Source of the DNA: Paludisphaera rhizosphaerae
GTDB lineage: Bacteria; Planctomycetota; Planctomycetia; Isosphaerales; Isosphaeraceae
Assembly: GCF_011065895.1 (NCBI RefSeq)
Contig: NZ_JAALCR010000001.1
Coordinates: 519,853 to 583,852, forward strand
DNA: 64,000 nt
Direction of reading: 5' to 3'
Shown here: positions 44,390 to 52,628 of the stretch, in pieces
Position numbering within the stretch: the first letter of the stretch is position 1
How the letters are laid out: each line of letters begins with the position of its first letter
Program-made: the position numbers and the translations under genes
Notes under the pieces: model-generated
Told to the model about the DNA's origin: nothing
The model's database searches: none
The model's input: only the letters and a program-made list of their open reading frames with translations

Positions 44390-45280
44390 TTAGACGACCT
44401 CGTAGAATCCATCTCGACACTCAATCGGCCGCGTCGCCCAGCCGTCGTTCGTCCACGCATGATGGACGACCAGGACGTCGGAACCGTCGAGGGTGACCTC
44501 CAGAAAGCCAGGCGGGTTGTCGCCTCGACGGTCGACCAGGAGCGGGGCTCCGGCGTTCAGGCAAAGCTGGTTCGGCACGCTGACCGGCGAAAACGCCCAG
44601 GCGTGGTGGACGTGGCCGCAGCAGAACAGGTGCGGCCCGATCGTCGCCAGCCATTCACCCAGTTCTCCGGCGTTGTAGAGCCGCTTCCAGTAAAGTTCCT
44701 CGCGAAGCTCCCCAGGTGCCTCGACCGGATAGTGACACGCGACGATCAGGCGGTCGATCGATTCCCGGTTCGATTCCCATAGGCTGCGGGCGGCTTCGAG
44801 CTGTGCTATCGGCATCCGCCCCCGCGCCGTGATCGCCGGCCGACAGGGGTCGAGGCCCAGGATCGCCGTGCGATTGGCGACGAACCGGAGCCAGGGGAAC
44901 CGATCGCCCCCCAGGAACGGGCCGAACGCCCGCTCGAAGCGGCGCTCCCCGGCCGCGCCCGGAGTGTAGCGGTCGTGGTTGCCGGGGACGAGGGTCGCCC
45001 GGTCGGGGTCGTTGAGAAGCGGAGCGAGCGCCTGGCGGGCGTCGGCGAACTCGGCGGAGAGGGCCGTCGTGGTCAGATCGCCGCTGATGAGAATGTGGTC
45101 GGGACGAAGCGACTGGACCCGCGAGACGACCTCGGGGAGCCGCTCCAGGCGGAACCGGTCGGCCCGGCCGAGGAGTAGTTCCGCCATGCCGACCGCCCGC
45201 TTGCCCAGAAGTCGAAGCGGATTGAAGGTGAACCGCCAGACGTGGACGTCGGAAAGGTGGACGAGCCGAAAGGCGGCCAA
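44390..45280 (-). CDS. Calcineurin-like metallophosphoesterase
   Basis: The protein has 296 residues. The five metal-binding blocks of the family are all present: LVHLSDVHVW near the N-terminus, ISGDLTTT, VPGNHDRYT, a lone His in IVACHYPVE, and GHVHHAW. Members hydrolyse phosphodiesters or phosphomonoesters, often in nucleotide or phospholipid metabolism; the substrate is not visible. The start is TTG 45280, with no ATG before the first motif and no good ribosome site. It follows the CPBP protease gene on the same strand across 57 nt. Confidence 0.9.
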   Translation of the reverse strand: MAAFRLVHLSDVHVWRFTFNPLRLLGKRAVGMAELLLGRADRFRLERLPEVVSRVQSLRPDHILISGDLTTTALSAEFADARQALAPLLNDPDRATLVPGNHDRYTPGAAGERRFERAFGPFLGGDRFPWLRFVANRTAILGLDPCRPAITARGRMPIAQLEAARSLWESNRESIDRLIVACHYPVEAPGELREELYWKRLYNAGELGEWLATIGPHLFCCGHVHHAWAFSPVSVPNQLCLNAGAPLLVDRRGDNPPGFLEVTLDGSDVLVVHHAWTNDGWATRPIECRDGFYEVV

Positions 45281-45337
45281 ATCAAAGGTCCAGGCGACGA
45301 GGACGGAGGCAGGGAGACTGGGCGCCAGCCCGGGCCG

Positions 45338-46189
45338 TCACCCGTTCCAGCCGACCCAACCGACCAGGACATCGTACGCCGTATGAGTCCCGACTGCGAC
45401 GCCGAACCCTCGCAGGATGAAGACCCAGGCGAAGAAGACCCCCGCCATCCAGCGGAAAATGAACGCGAACCAGGTGAACGCCTCGCCCGGATTCCCCGCA
45501 TGGTGAGCCAGCGAGAACAAGAGCGCCGAACCGCTCACCGCCAGGGCGCTGGCAAGGACCTGAGGAGCCTGCAGCCCGCGCAGGAGATAATAGAAGACCG
45601 GAACCAGGAGGAGCCGGAAGAGCGCCTCCTCGTACACGCCCGCCCCGAGGAATCCAATGAACTGCTCCGCCGCAGCCGAATCCCCGACCGTCGCTCCGGG
45701 AGCAGCCTGCAGCAGCGAGGCCGGCGCCGGGGTCTGCTCCATCAGGTCGAACCCTAGACTCACCAACCGGCTCACCCCGACCAGCGCTACGGCCAGGATG
45801 AGGCTCTCCACCACCATTCCCACGATCACCGCCGGCGAGAACTTCCAGCCTTTGGGCTGCATCGCCTGCCAGCCGAGCAGGACCAGGAAGAGCGAGAGCG
45901 GCAGCAGCCAGTGGTCGGTCAGGCCGACCGCGGCCAGGCTCTGGCGGATCCAGGCGTCGGCCCCCGTGCGAAGGGTCTGCGACGCCCCGCCCCCCAGCCA
46001 GACCACGCCGAATTCATAAGCCAGAACGATCGGCGCGACCAGAATCAGCGAGGGGAGCGGCTTGCGGGTGGTCTTCCAGTAACCGGGAGGCGGATCGTCG
46101 ATGGGCTCGACGTAAACCAGCCGGCGCAGCCGCTTCTTCCGCGCCTGGCTGCTGGACATCTCGTGGAGGTCGGTGTCCTTGGCGGGCAT
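45338..46189 (-). CDS. CPBP-family intramembrane metalloprotease
   Basis: A 283-residue membrane protein with about seven helices. The Abi/CAAX motifs are clear: EEALFR near residue 189 (glutamates and Arg), the paired His in SLAHHAG and the GTHTAYDVL segment. Family members are glutamate intramembrane proteases related to CAAX processing enzymes and bacteriocin immunity proteins. The N-terminus is a long charged cytosolic tail (to about residue 45). Substrate unknown. Its start is 0.4 kb upstream of and divergent from the cytochrome operon. Confidence 0.87.
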   Translation of the reverse strand: MPAKDTDLHEMSSSQARKKRLRRLVYVEPIDDPPPGYWKTTRKPLPSLILVAPIVLAYEFGVVWLGGGASQTLRTGADAWIRQSLAAVGLTDHWLLPLSLFLVLLGWQAMQPKGWKFSPAVIVGMVVESLILAVALVGVSRLVSLGFDLMEQTPAPASLLQAAPGATVGDSAAAEQFIGFLGAGVYEEALFRLLLVPVFYYLLRGLQAPQVLASALAVSGSALLFSLAHHAGNPGEAFTWFAFIFRWMAGVFFAWVFILRGFGVAVGTHTAYDVLVGWVGWNG

Positions 46190-46605
46190 GAATTCGTCAT
46201 CCCTCCGGGCGCGCGCCGGTCGTCCGGCCGCGAGAGCGGTCGTGCGTTCGTGAGATCCGAGAAATCCGTCGCGGCCGTATTCTTCGAACCCGTCGAAGAA
46301 TACGAAATGCCCGTCCGGCTTGTGGGGTTTGCGACGGGCGGCTACGATAACCTTACCATACGGACGAGGCGTCAGCGCGATGACCCGTGGATGGGCCCGA
46401 ATTTCACCGATCCGGCCCTCCGGTCGCTCGCAGCTCAGCCACTAACGTCGACGTTCGTAGGGCGTCGCCGGCGCACGGTCGGACCGCCCGTCCCCCGCGT
46501 CGTCGTTTCGACGCTCAAGCAGTCCCGGCCCCGGATCCCGACCTGTCGGGAGAGCCGACGCCCCCTCGCGGCCCAGCGTCGCGACGAGTCCCTGGAGAAG
46601 TTGGC
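46190..46605. other. Divergent regulatory region upstream of the cytochrome oxidase operon
   Basis: About 415 bp between the CPBP gene and the cytochrome c gene. It contains two hairpin-forming dyads (46276-46304 and 46309-46339) and no supportable gene. A frame open through this stretch into the cytochrome gene has no secretion-type content and is rejected as coding. Confidence 0.55.
46276..46304 (+). promoter_or_regulatory. Perfect 12-bp dyad upstream of the cytochrome oxidase operon
   Basis: CGTATTCTTCGA (46276-46287) is inverted at 46293-46304 with a 5-nt gap. A second dyad, GCCCGTC/GACGGGC (46309-46315 and 46333-46339), follows 5 nt later. The position suggests an operator, but the T-rich content of one strand also allows a terminator of some upstream minus transcript. 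Confidence 0.5.
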
Positions 46606-47871
46606 GTGATCGTGCGACGGCGTTCCGTGCTCGGCCTCGGCCTCGCGACCCTCCTCTCGCTTGTGGTTGGATGTTCGGACGCCGACCTTGTCGGCCCGAT
46701 CGTCTACGAGGAACAGCCCGCCCTCTCTCGTGAGATCGAGGGTAAGGCCCACCTCGCGGACAAGCCCAAGATCCAGGCGAAGGCCCGCGCCGCCCTGACC
46801 AAGCTCTACGGCCCCGACCCGAGGGAGATCCACGTCCCCGAAGGTGCGCCGTTGGTCAAGGACGAGAAAGGCCGCGTCGGGACCCTGCTGGCGAACCACG
46901 TTCAAACGGCCCAGGGCCGAGAGAAACTCAACCATCCCGGCGGCTACGCCCTCTACCGCCGCAACTGCCTCCACTGCCACGGGGTCACCGGCGCGGGCGA
47001 CGGCCCGACGGCCCCGTTCGTCTTCCCCGCTCCGCGAGATTTCCGCCAGGGGCTGTTCAAGTTCACGTCGACCCCCAACGGCGCACGTCCCGACCGCGAC
47101 GACCTTCGGCGAACCATCCGCGACGGCCTTCACGGAACCTCGATGCCCGCCTTCGAGGCGCTCCTGTCGCCCGCGGAGATCGAACAGGTCATCGACTACG
47201 TCACCTTCCTGAGCCTTCGCGGCGAGACCGAGTTGGCCTTCATCGAGGAAGGCTTCGTCGGCGACGACACCGATGAAGACGCCCTCGGGGACGACATCGT
47301 CGAGGAACTTGTCCAGGGGGTCTTCAGCAAGTGGGAGGACGCCAAGGAATCGGTCGTCGACCCGCCCTCGGAACGGACGCCCTCCTCGCTCGAGAGCATC
47401 GTCCGCGGCCGCGATCTGTTCCTGGGTCGGACCAAGGAGAAGCTCGAATGCGCCGGCTGTCACGGCTCGAAGGGGAAAGGCGACGGCCAGAGTTTCGTCG
47501 ACGTGAAGACCTTCAACAGGGTCGTCTTCGGCGGCGACCCCAGTAAGATGCCCGAGCGCGTGGCCGAGCTGGACGCCCCCACTCGCGATCTCTGGAAGCA
47601 GAAGCTGGACGGCTGGGGCAACCCGCTGCGGCCGGCCGATCTTTCGCGGGCTGTGTATAAAGGGGGGCGGCGTCCCATCGACCTTTACTGGCGGATCGCC
47701 AAGGGGATCACCGGCGCCCAGATGCCGGCCCACTACCCTGGCGTGAACGAAGCGCAGATCTGGGACCTCGTGAACTTCGTCCTGGCCCTCCCCTACCAGC
47801 CCGAGCTGCTCGAGGTCGAGTCGGCCGGCGCGAAGGGGGTGACGGCGGACGCCGGGACGGTTCGACGATGA
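46606..47871 (+). CDS. Dihaem c-type cytochrome lipoprotein
   Basis: The protein has 421 residues counted from GTG 46606 (CTGGAG box 9 nt upstream). A signal sequence ends with LVVGC, so a lipoprotein is expected at the outer face of the inner membrane or in the outer membrane. Two CxxCH haem sites appear, CLHCH near residue 124 and CAGCH near residue 284, each within a class-I cytochrome fold with an axial Met (SMPAF; AQMPAHYPG). It heads the cytochrome oxidase operon, so it probably donates electrons to CoxB, and may receive them from alternative complex III (not in the window). Confidence 0.9.
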   Translation: MIVRRRSVLGLGLATLLSLVVGCSDADLVGPIVYEEQPALSREIEGKAHLADKPKIQAKARAALTKLYGPDPREIHVPEGAPLVKDEKGRVGTLLANHVQTAQGREKLNHPGGYALYRRNCLHCHGVTGAGDGPTAPFVFPAPRDFRQGLFKFTSTPNGARPDRDDLRRTIRDGLHGTSMPAFEALLSPAEIEQVIDYVTFLSLRGETELAFIEEGFVGDDTDEDALGDDIVEELVQGVFSKWEDAKESVVDPPSERTPSSLESIVRGRDLFLGRTKEKLECAGCHGSKGKGDGQSFVDVKTFNRVVFGGDPSKMPERVAELDAPTRDLWKQKLDGWGNPLRPADLSRAVYKGGRRPIDLYWRIAKGITGAQMPAHYPGVNEAQIWDLVNFVLALPYQPELLEVESAGAKGVTADAGTVRR

Positions 47872-48015
47872 CCGCCGGAGCCGTCGCGGGGGCGGTCGGA
47901 TTTCGACGCCGACGCGGCCCATCGGATATCCTGTGACCGAGACCGAAACCCCGAGCCAGGCCGATCGACCTTCTGCGAGGCGGCCCCGAGCGGCGGGACG
48001 TGGGAGCGACTCTTC

Positions 48016-48849
48016 TTGCGATACTGGAGCCTGATCTTCGCCCTTGCGGCCCTTTTCGGCGTTGGCGCCTTCGCCTACGCCCCGTTCTCGGCCGACTGGT
48101 GGCTCCCCAACCCCGCCGACTCCCCAGGCCGCGCCGTTTCGACGTCCGGCCGGGAGATCGATGCGCTGTTCCTCATCATCCTCTGGCTGACCTCCGCCGT
48201 CTTCGTCGGCACCCAGGCGGCCCTCGTCTGGGCGCAGTACCGCTACGCGGACCGCCTCGACGCCGAAGGGAAGCCCGCCCGCCCGGCGCGTTACTTCCAC
48301 GGCAGCCAGCGGCTTGAGGTCGTCTGGACGATCATCCCGGCCGCGATCCTCGTCTTCCTGGCCCTCTACCAGATGGAGACCTGGGCGAACATCAAGTTTC
48401 GCTCGGCCGCCCCGAAGACGCCCCCCCTCGCCGAGGTGACCGGGCGGCAGTTCCAGTGGGTGATCAAGTACCCCGGCCCAGACGGCAAGCTCAACACGCC
48501 CGACGACCTCTTCACGGTCAACGACCTCCATCTTGTGAAGGACAAGACGGCGTTGATCCACCTGAAGGCGGCGGACGTGATCCACTCGTTCTTCCTCCCC
48601 CAGATGCGGATCAAGCAGGACGCCGTCCCCGGGATGACCATCCCGGTGTGGTTCGACTGCGACCGCGCCGGCCGCTACGAACTGGCCTGCGCCGAGCTTT
48701 GCGGCTGGGGACACTACAAGATGCGAGGCGACGTCGTGGTCCACGAGACCGAAGCGGAATTCCAGGCCTGGCAGACGGCGAAGCTCACCGAACAGGGCCG
48801 CAGCCGGCTTGAGCCGAAGGGCGACGACGCCGAGGGAGGGAAGCCGTGA
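48016..48849 (+). CDS. coxB: Cytochrome c oxidase subunit II (CuA)
   Basis: A 277-residue subunit with two N-terminal membrane helices (residues 5-25 and about 60-80, then a third hydrophobic stretch near 90-110 before the soluble domain) and a periplasmic cupredoxin domain. The binuclear copper centre motif CAELCGWGHYKM (residues 228-239) is complete. Start TTG 48016; no ATG before the first helix. CoxA follows with a 4-nt overlap (GTGA). No cytochrome c domain is fused to the C-terminus. Confidence 0.95.
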   Translation: MRYWSLIFALAALFGVGAFAYAPFSADWWLPNPADSPGRAVSTSGREIDALFLIILWLTSAVFVGTQAALVWAQYRYADRLDAEGKPARPARYFHGSQRLEVVWTIIPAAILVFLALYQMETWANIKFRSAAPKTPPLAEVTGRQFQWVIKYPGPDGKLNTPDDLFTVNDLHLVKDKTALIHLKAADVIHSFFLPQMRIKQDAVPGMTIPVWFDCDRAGRYELACAELCGWGHYKMRGDVVVHETEAEFQAWQTAKLTEQGRSRLEPKGDDAEGGKP

Positions 48850-50627
48850 GTCACGATCAGATCCACCCCGCCCCCCGGAACCCGCTGACCCGCTACATCT
48901 TCTCGACCGACCACAAGGTCATCGGCGTCCAGTTCCTCTTCTCCGGGCTGATCTTCATGCTGCTGGGCGGCCTGATGGCGATGGCCATCCGCTGGCAGCT
49001 CGGGTGGCCCTGGAAGCCGATGCCGATCCTGGCGAAGTGGCTCTGGTCGGCCCCCAACCTGGGCGGGCAGATGCCGCCCGAGTTTTACAACAAGCTCGTC
49101 ACGATGCACGCGACGATCATGATCTTCTTCGTGATCATCCCGATCCTGACCGGTGCCTTCGGCAACTACCTCATCCCGCTAATGATCGGCGCGCGGGACA
49201 TGGCGTTTCCGAAGTTGAACATGTTCTCCTACTGGATCATGTGGCCGGGCTTCGCCTTCCTGATCTGGTCATTCTATGTGGAAGGCGGCTCGTCGGAGGC
49301 CGGCTGGACGGGCTACCCGCCGCTGTCCACCATGAAGTGGGCCTCGCCCGGGTCGCTCAACGGCCAAACGCTCTGGCTGCTGGCACTCCTCTGCGCGGGA
49401 ATCTCCTCGCTGTCGGGCTCGATCAACTACATCACGACGATCGTGATGCTGCGGGCGCCGGGAATGAAGATGCTTCGGATGCCGATGACCGTCTGGGCGC
49501 TGTTCATCACGGCGCTGCTCCAGGCGTTCGCGCTCCCCGTACTGACCTCCGGGCTGCTGATGCAGACGCTCGACCGCGTGGCCGGGACGAACTTCTTCAG
49601 CCCGGTCGGCGGTTCGGTGGGAAATGCGCCGGGAGTGGTGGGCGGCGGGGCTCCGCTGCTCTTCCAGCACCTCTTCTGGTTCTACTCGCACCCGGCCGTC
49701 TATGTGATGATCCTGCCTGCGATGGGGATTGCCTCGGATGTGATCTCGACGTTCTCGCGGAAGCCGCTGTTCGGCTACAAGCCGATGGTGATCGCCATGG
49801 GGTCGATCGCCGGGCTGGGCTTCATCGTCTGGGGCCATCACATGTTCCAGTCGGGCATGAACCCCGCGCTGGCGGCGACGTTCACCGTGTCGACGATGAT
49901 GATCGCGCTTCCTTCGGCCATCAAGGTCTTCAACTGGATCGGCACCATGTGGGGAGGCCGTGTCCAGTTCACGACGGCCATGCTGCACGCGATGGCCTTC
50001 GTCTCGATGTTCATCATCGGCGGGCTGTCGGGCATCTTCATGGCGGCGACGCCGGTGGACGTGCACATCCACGACACCTACTTCATCGTCGGCCACATCC
50101 ACTACGTCCTGTTCGGCGGCAGCATGTTCGCCATCTTCGCCGCGACGTATTACTGGTTCCCCAAGATCTTCGGCCGGATGATGAACGAGCGGATCGGCTG
50201 GATCCACTTCGGCCTGACGTTCGTCTTCATGACGGGCACGTTCTTCTTCATGCACGTCGTCGGCTGGCACGGCCACATGAGGCGCATCCCTGACCCGACC
50301 GTCTACAAGTTCCTCAGCGAACCGGGCGTGGTCTGGATGAACCAGTTCATGAGCGTTTGTGCGTTCGGTCTGGGAATCGTGCAGGTGCTTTTCGTGGGGA
50401 ACTTCTTCTACAGCCTGGTGCTCGGCCCGGTGGCCGGCCCGAACCCGTGGAAGGCGAACTCGCTGGAATGGACGACGTCGTCGCCGCCTCCGCATTATAA
50501 TTTCGAGACGCTGCCGCAGGTGTTCCACCCCCCGTACGAGTTCAGCCTCCCGGGGAGCGAGGACGACTACCTGCCCCAGACCAGCCCCCTGCCGCCGAAC
50601 ATCACGCTCGACCCGATCATGGCGTGA
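48846..50627 (+). CDS. coxA: Haem-copper oxidase subunit I, A2 subtype
   Basis: A 593-residue protein of about twelve transmembrane helices carrying low-spin haem, high-spin haem and CuB. Helix VI reads HLFWFYSHPAVYVMILP: the YSHP pattern with Ala in place of the proton-channel Glu of HPEVY marks the A2 subclass; the CuB His-Tyr pair is present. GHHMF (helix VII) and TYFIVGHIHYVL (helix X) carry the remaining haem/CuB ligands. Start GTG 48846 overlaps the coxB stop. Subclass follows the published A1/A2 definitions; the subclass call is an inference from these motifs. Confidence 0.96.
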   Translation: MSHDQIHPAPRNPLTRYIFSTDHKVIGVQFLFSGLIFMLLGGLMAMAIRWQLGWPWKPMPILAKWLWSAPNLGGQMPPEFYNKLVTMHATIMIFFVIIPILTGAFGNYLIPLMIGARDMAFPKLNMFSYWIMWPGFAFLIWSFYVEGGSSEAGWTGYPPLSTMKWASPGSLNGQTLWLLALLCAGISSLSGSINYITTIVMLRAPGMKMLRMPMTVWALFITALLQAFALPVLTSGLLMQTLDRVAGTNFFSPVGGSVGNAPGVVGGGAPLLFQHLFWFYSHPAVYVMILPAMGIASDVISTFSRKPLFGYKPMVIAMGSIAGLGFIVWGHHMFQSGMNPALAATFTVSTMMIALPSAIKVFNWIGTMWGGRVQFTTAMLHAMAFVSMFIIGGLSGIFMAATPVDVHIHDTYFIVGHIHYVLFGGSMFAIFAATYYWFPKIFGRMMNERIGWIHFGLTFVFMTGTFFFMHVVGWHGHMRRIPDPTVYKFLSEPGVVWMNQFMSVCAFGLGIVQVLFVGNFFYSLVLGPVAGPNPWKANSLEWTTSSPPPHYNFETLPQVFHPPYEFSLPGSEDDYLPQTSPLPPNITLDPIMA

Positions 50628-50692
50628 CCGCCCCGCTTCAATTTCAAGGAACCCGCCGAAGCGACGCCCGAGGTCGCCGAGGCCCTGATCCC

Positions 50693-51670
50693 ATGACGAA
50701 CCCGACAGCGACCCCGAACGAACGCCCTCTCGCCTACCGCGCTGCACCCCACTGGGCGGCGGTGCTGGCCGGCGTCCTGACGCTCCCTCTGCTCTATGTG
50801 GGCGGCTCCGTGACGACGTACCGCGTCGGCATGGCCGTCCCCGATTGGCCGAGGACGTTCGGCGAGAACATGTTCACGTACAACTTCTGGGACGCCCCGT
50901 TCGGAGTCCAGCTCGAACACTCGCACCGGCTGTATGGGTCGGCGGTCGGAGTGGCGACGATCGCGCTCTGCGTGGCGTTCTTCGCCTTCGACAAGCGCAA
51001 GTGGGCGAAGAGTCTGGCGGTCGCCGCGCTGGCGATCGTGATCATCCAGGGCTTGCTGGGCGGGTATCGGGTCCGGTTGAACTCGACGATGGTGGCCGCC
51101 CTGCACGGCTGCCTCGCCCAGGTCTTCTTCGCCCTGACCGTCGCTCTGGCGACCTTCACCGGCCGCGACTGGCTCAGCGACGCTAAACCGACTCCCGATG
51201 CGAAGGGCGTACGCGGCCTGGCCGTGGTCACGCTCCTCCTCGTCGCCGCTCAGATCGGCCTCGGAGCGGTGCTCCGCCATTTCAGTGGCCGGCATGCGGC
51301 GTACACCCACGCGGTTCTCGGCGTGGCGATCCTCGGCGTCGCGGCGCACCTGTTCGTGAAGGCCAAGCGGCACGATCCGCCCAAGCCATCGCTACGGTCA
51401 GCGGCCCGTTGGGTGGAGGTCCTCGCCGGACTCCAGATCCTGCTGGGCGTCGTCGCCTTCGTCATGCTCTGGCCGTTCGACGGCATGCCCCGACCCGTGA
51501 CCACCGCTCAGGCGGCGTTCCGCACCCTCCACCAGACGAACGGCGCCGTGCTACTGGCTGCCTCGGTGGTGGCGACGCTGCGGGCGTTCCGCCACTTCGG
51601 ACCTGCGGCGAAGCCCGGTTCGATCACTTCTCCGTCCACGTCCCCGACCGACCTGGAGGCCGTCGCTTGA
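50693..51670 (+). CDS. ctaA: Haem A synthase (CtaA/Cox15)
   Basis: The protein has 325 residues counted from ATG 50693 (GTG 50624, overlapping the coxA stop, is an alternative). Eight membrane helices are visible. Haem-ligand motifs appear in order: EHSHRLYG, a His in ALHGCL, THAVLGV and LHQTNGA. It oxidises the C8 methyl of haem O to give haem A for the oxidase encoded upstream. The protein ends in a short polar tail overlapping ctaB. Confidence 0.93.
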   Translation: MTNPTATPNERPLAYRAAPHWAAVLAGVLTLPLLYVGGSVTTYRVGMAVPDWPRTFGENMFTYNFWDAPFGVQLEHSHRLYGSAVGVATIALCVAFFAFDKRKWAKSLAVAALAIVIIQGLLGGYRVRLNSTMVAALHGCLAQVFFALTVALATFTGRDWLSDAKPTPDAKGVRGLAVVTLLLVAAQIGLGAVLRHFSGRHAAYTHAVLGVAILGVAAHLFVKAKRHDPPKPSLRSAARWVEVLAGLQILLGVVAFVMLWPFDGMPRPVTTAQAAFRTLHQTNGAVLLAASVVATLRAFRHFGPAAKPGSITSPSTSPTDLEAVA

Positions 51671-51687
51671 ATAACGCCGCCGCCACG

Positions 51688-52608
51688 ATGGGCGACAGCG
51701 CCCTCGCCGCCGCACCGCCCTCCGACGTCGCCGCTCTGGACGAGATCGGCGGCCGGATGTCGGCTTTCCTGACGCTGACCAAGCCGCGGATTGTGATCAT
51801 GGAGCTGATCACCGTCGGCGTGGGCTTCCTGCTGGGAGCCCGCGGCAGCGCCCACCCGGCGACGTTCCTCGCAACGCTGCTAGGGGCCGGACTGGTCGCC
51901 GGCGGCGCCGGCGCGCTGAACATGGTGCTGGAACGGGAACGCGACGCACAAATGCGGCGGACCAAGCGCCGGCCGCTGCCCAGCGGTCGGCTGGAGCCGA
52001 TCGAGGCGGCCGCCTTCGGCTCGCTGCTGGCGATCTCCGGAACGCTCCTGCTGTTGTTCGGGGCCGGAGCGACGGCCGCCGCGGTGGCCTTCGCGACGCT
52101 CGTCCTCTACGTCTGGGTCTACACCCCGCTCAAGACGCGGACGACGCTCAACACGGCCGTCGGCGCGATCCCCGGCGCTCTGCCGCCGGTCATCGGCTGG
52201 TCGGCCGCGACGGGGACGCTGGGCATCGAGGCCTGGACGCTCTTCCTGATCGTCTTTCTCTGGCAGTTCCCGCACTTCCTGGCCATCGCCTGGATCGCCC
52301 GCGAGGACTACGACCGAGGCGGCATGAAGATGCTCCCGTGCGTCGACCCCGAAGGCTTCATGACGGGTCGCCAGGCGACGCTGCACGCCCTGGCCCTGAT
52401 CCCGGCCGGCCTCCTGCCGACGGTGATCGGACTGGCCGGCGCGGTCTACTTCGTCGGGGCCCTGGCTCTGGGCCTGTTCTACCTGGCGGCCTCCGCCCGG
52501 TTCTGGGCCGATGTCAACGACGCCACCGCCCGGAAACTGCTGCGGGCGTCGCTTCTGTACCTGCCGGCGGTGCTCCTGCTGCTGGTGCTCAACCCCCTGC
52601 CCGCCTGA
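51688..52608 (+). CDS. ctaB: Protohaem IX farnesyltransferase
   Basis: The protein has 306 residues counted from ATG 51688; a TTG at 51667 overlapping the ctaA stop would add seven. It is an UbiA-superfamily prenyltransferase making haem O. The first Asp-rich region reads NMVLERERDAQMRRTKRRP, with Glu in place of the first Asp of NxxxDRDID; the second motif YTPLKTRTTLN and the WIAREDYDRGGMKMLP segment are normal. About eight membrane helices. Forms the haem A pathway together with ctaA. Confidence 0.94.
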   Translation: MGDSALAAAPPSDVAALDEIGGRMSAFLTLTKPRIVIMELITVGVGFLLGARGSAHPATFLATLLGAGLVAGGAGALNMVLERERDAQMRRTKRRPLPSGRLEPIEAAAFGSLLAISGTLLLLFGAGATAAAVAFATLVLYVWVYTPLKTRTTLNTAVGAIPGALPPVIGWSAATGTLGIEAWTLFLIVFLWQFPHFLAIAWIAREDYDRGGMKMLPCVDPEGFMTGRQATLHALALIPAGLLPTVIGLAGAVYFVGALALGLFYLAASARFWADVNDATARKLLRASLLYLPAVLLLLVLNPLPA

Positions 52609-52628
52609 CGCGGCCCGAGGTCCCCACG

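Noticed and set aside
46435..48744. Long open frame antisense to the cytochrome c and coxB genes
   Set aside because: Antisense to conserved haem and copper motifs; Arg/Gly/Val-rich content without any domain.
48809..50293. Long frame overlapping coxA on the same strand
   Set aside because: Frame shadow of coxA; no family sequence and His/Arg/Asp-rich composition.
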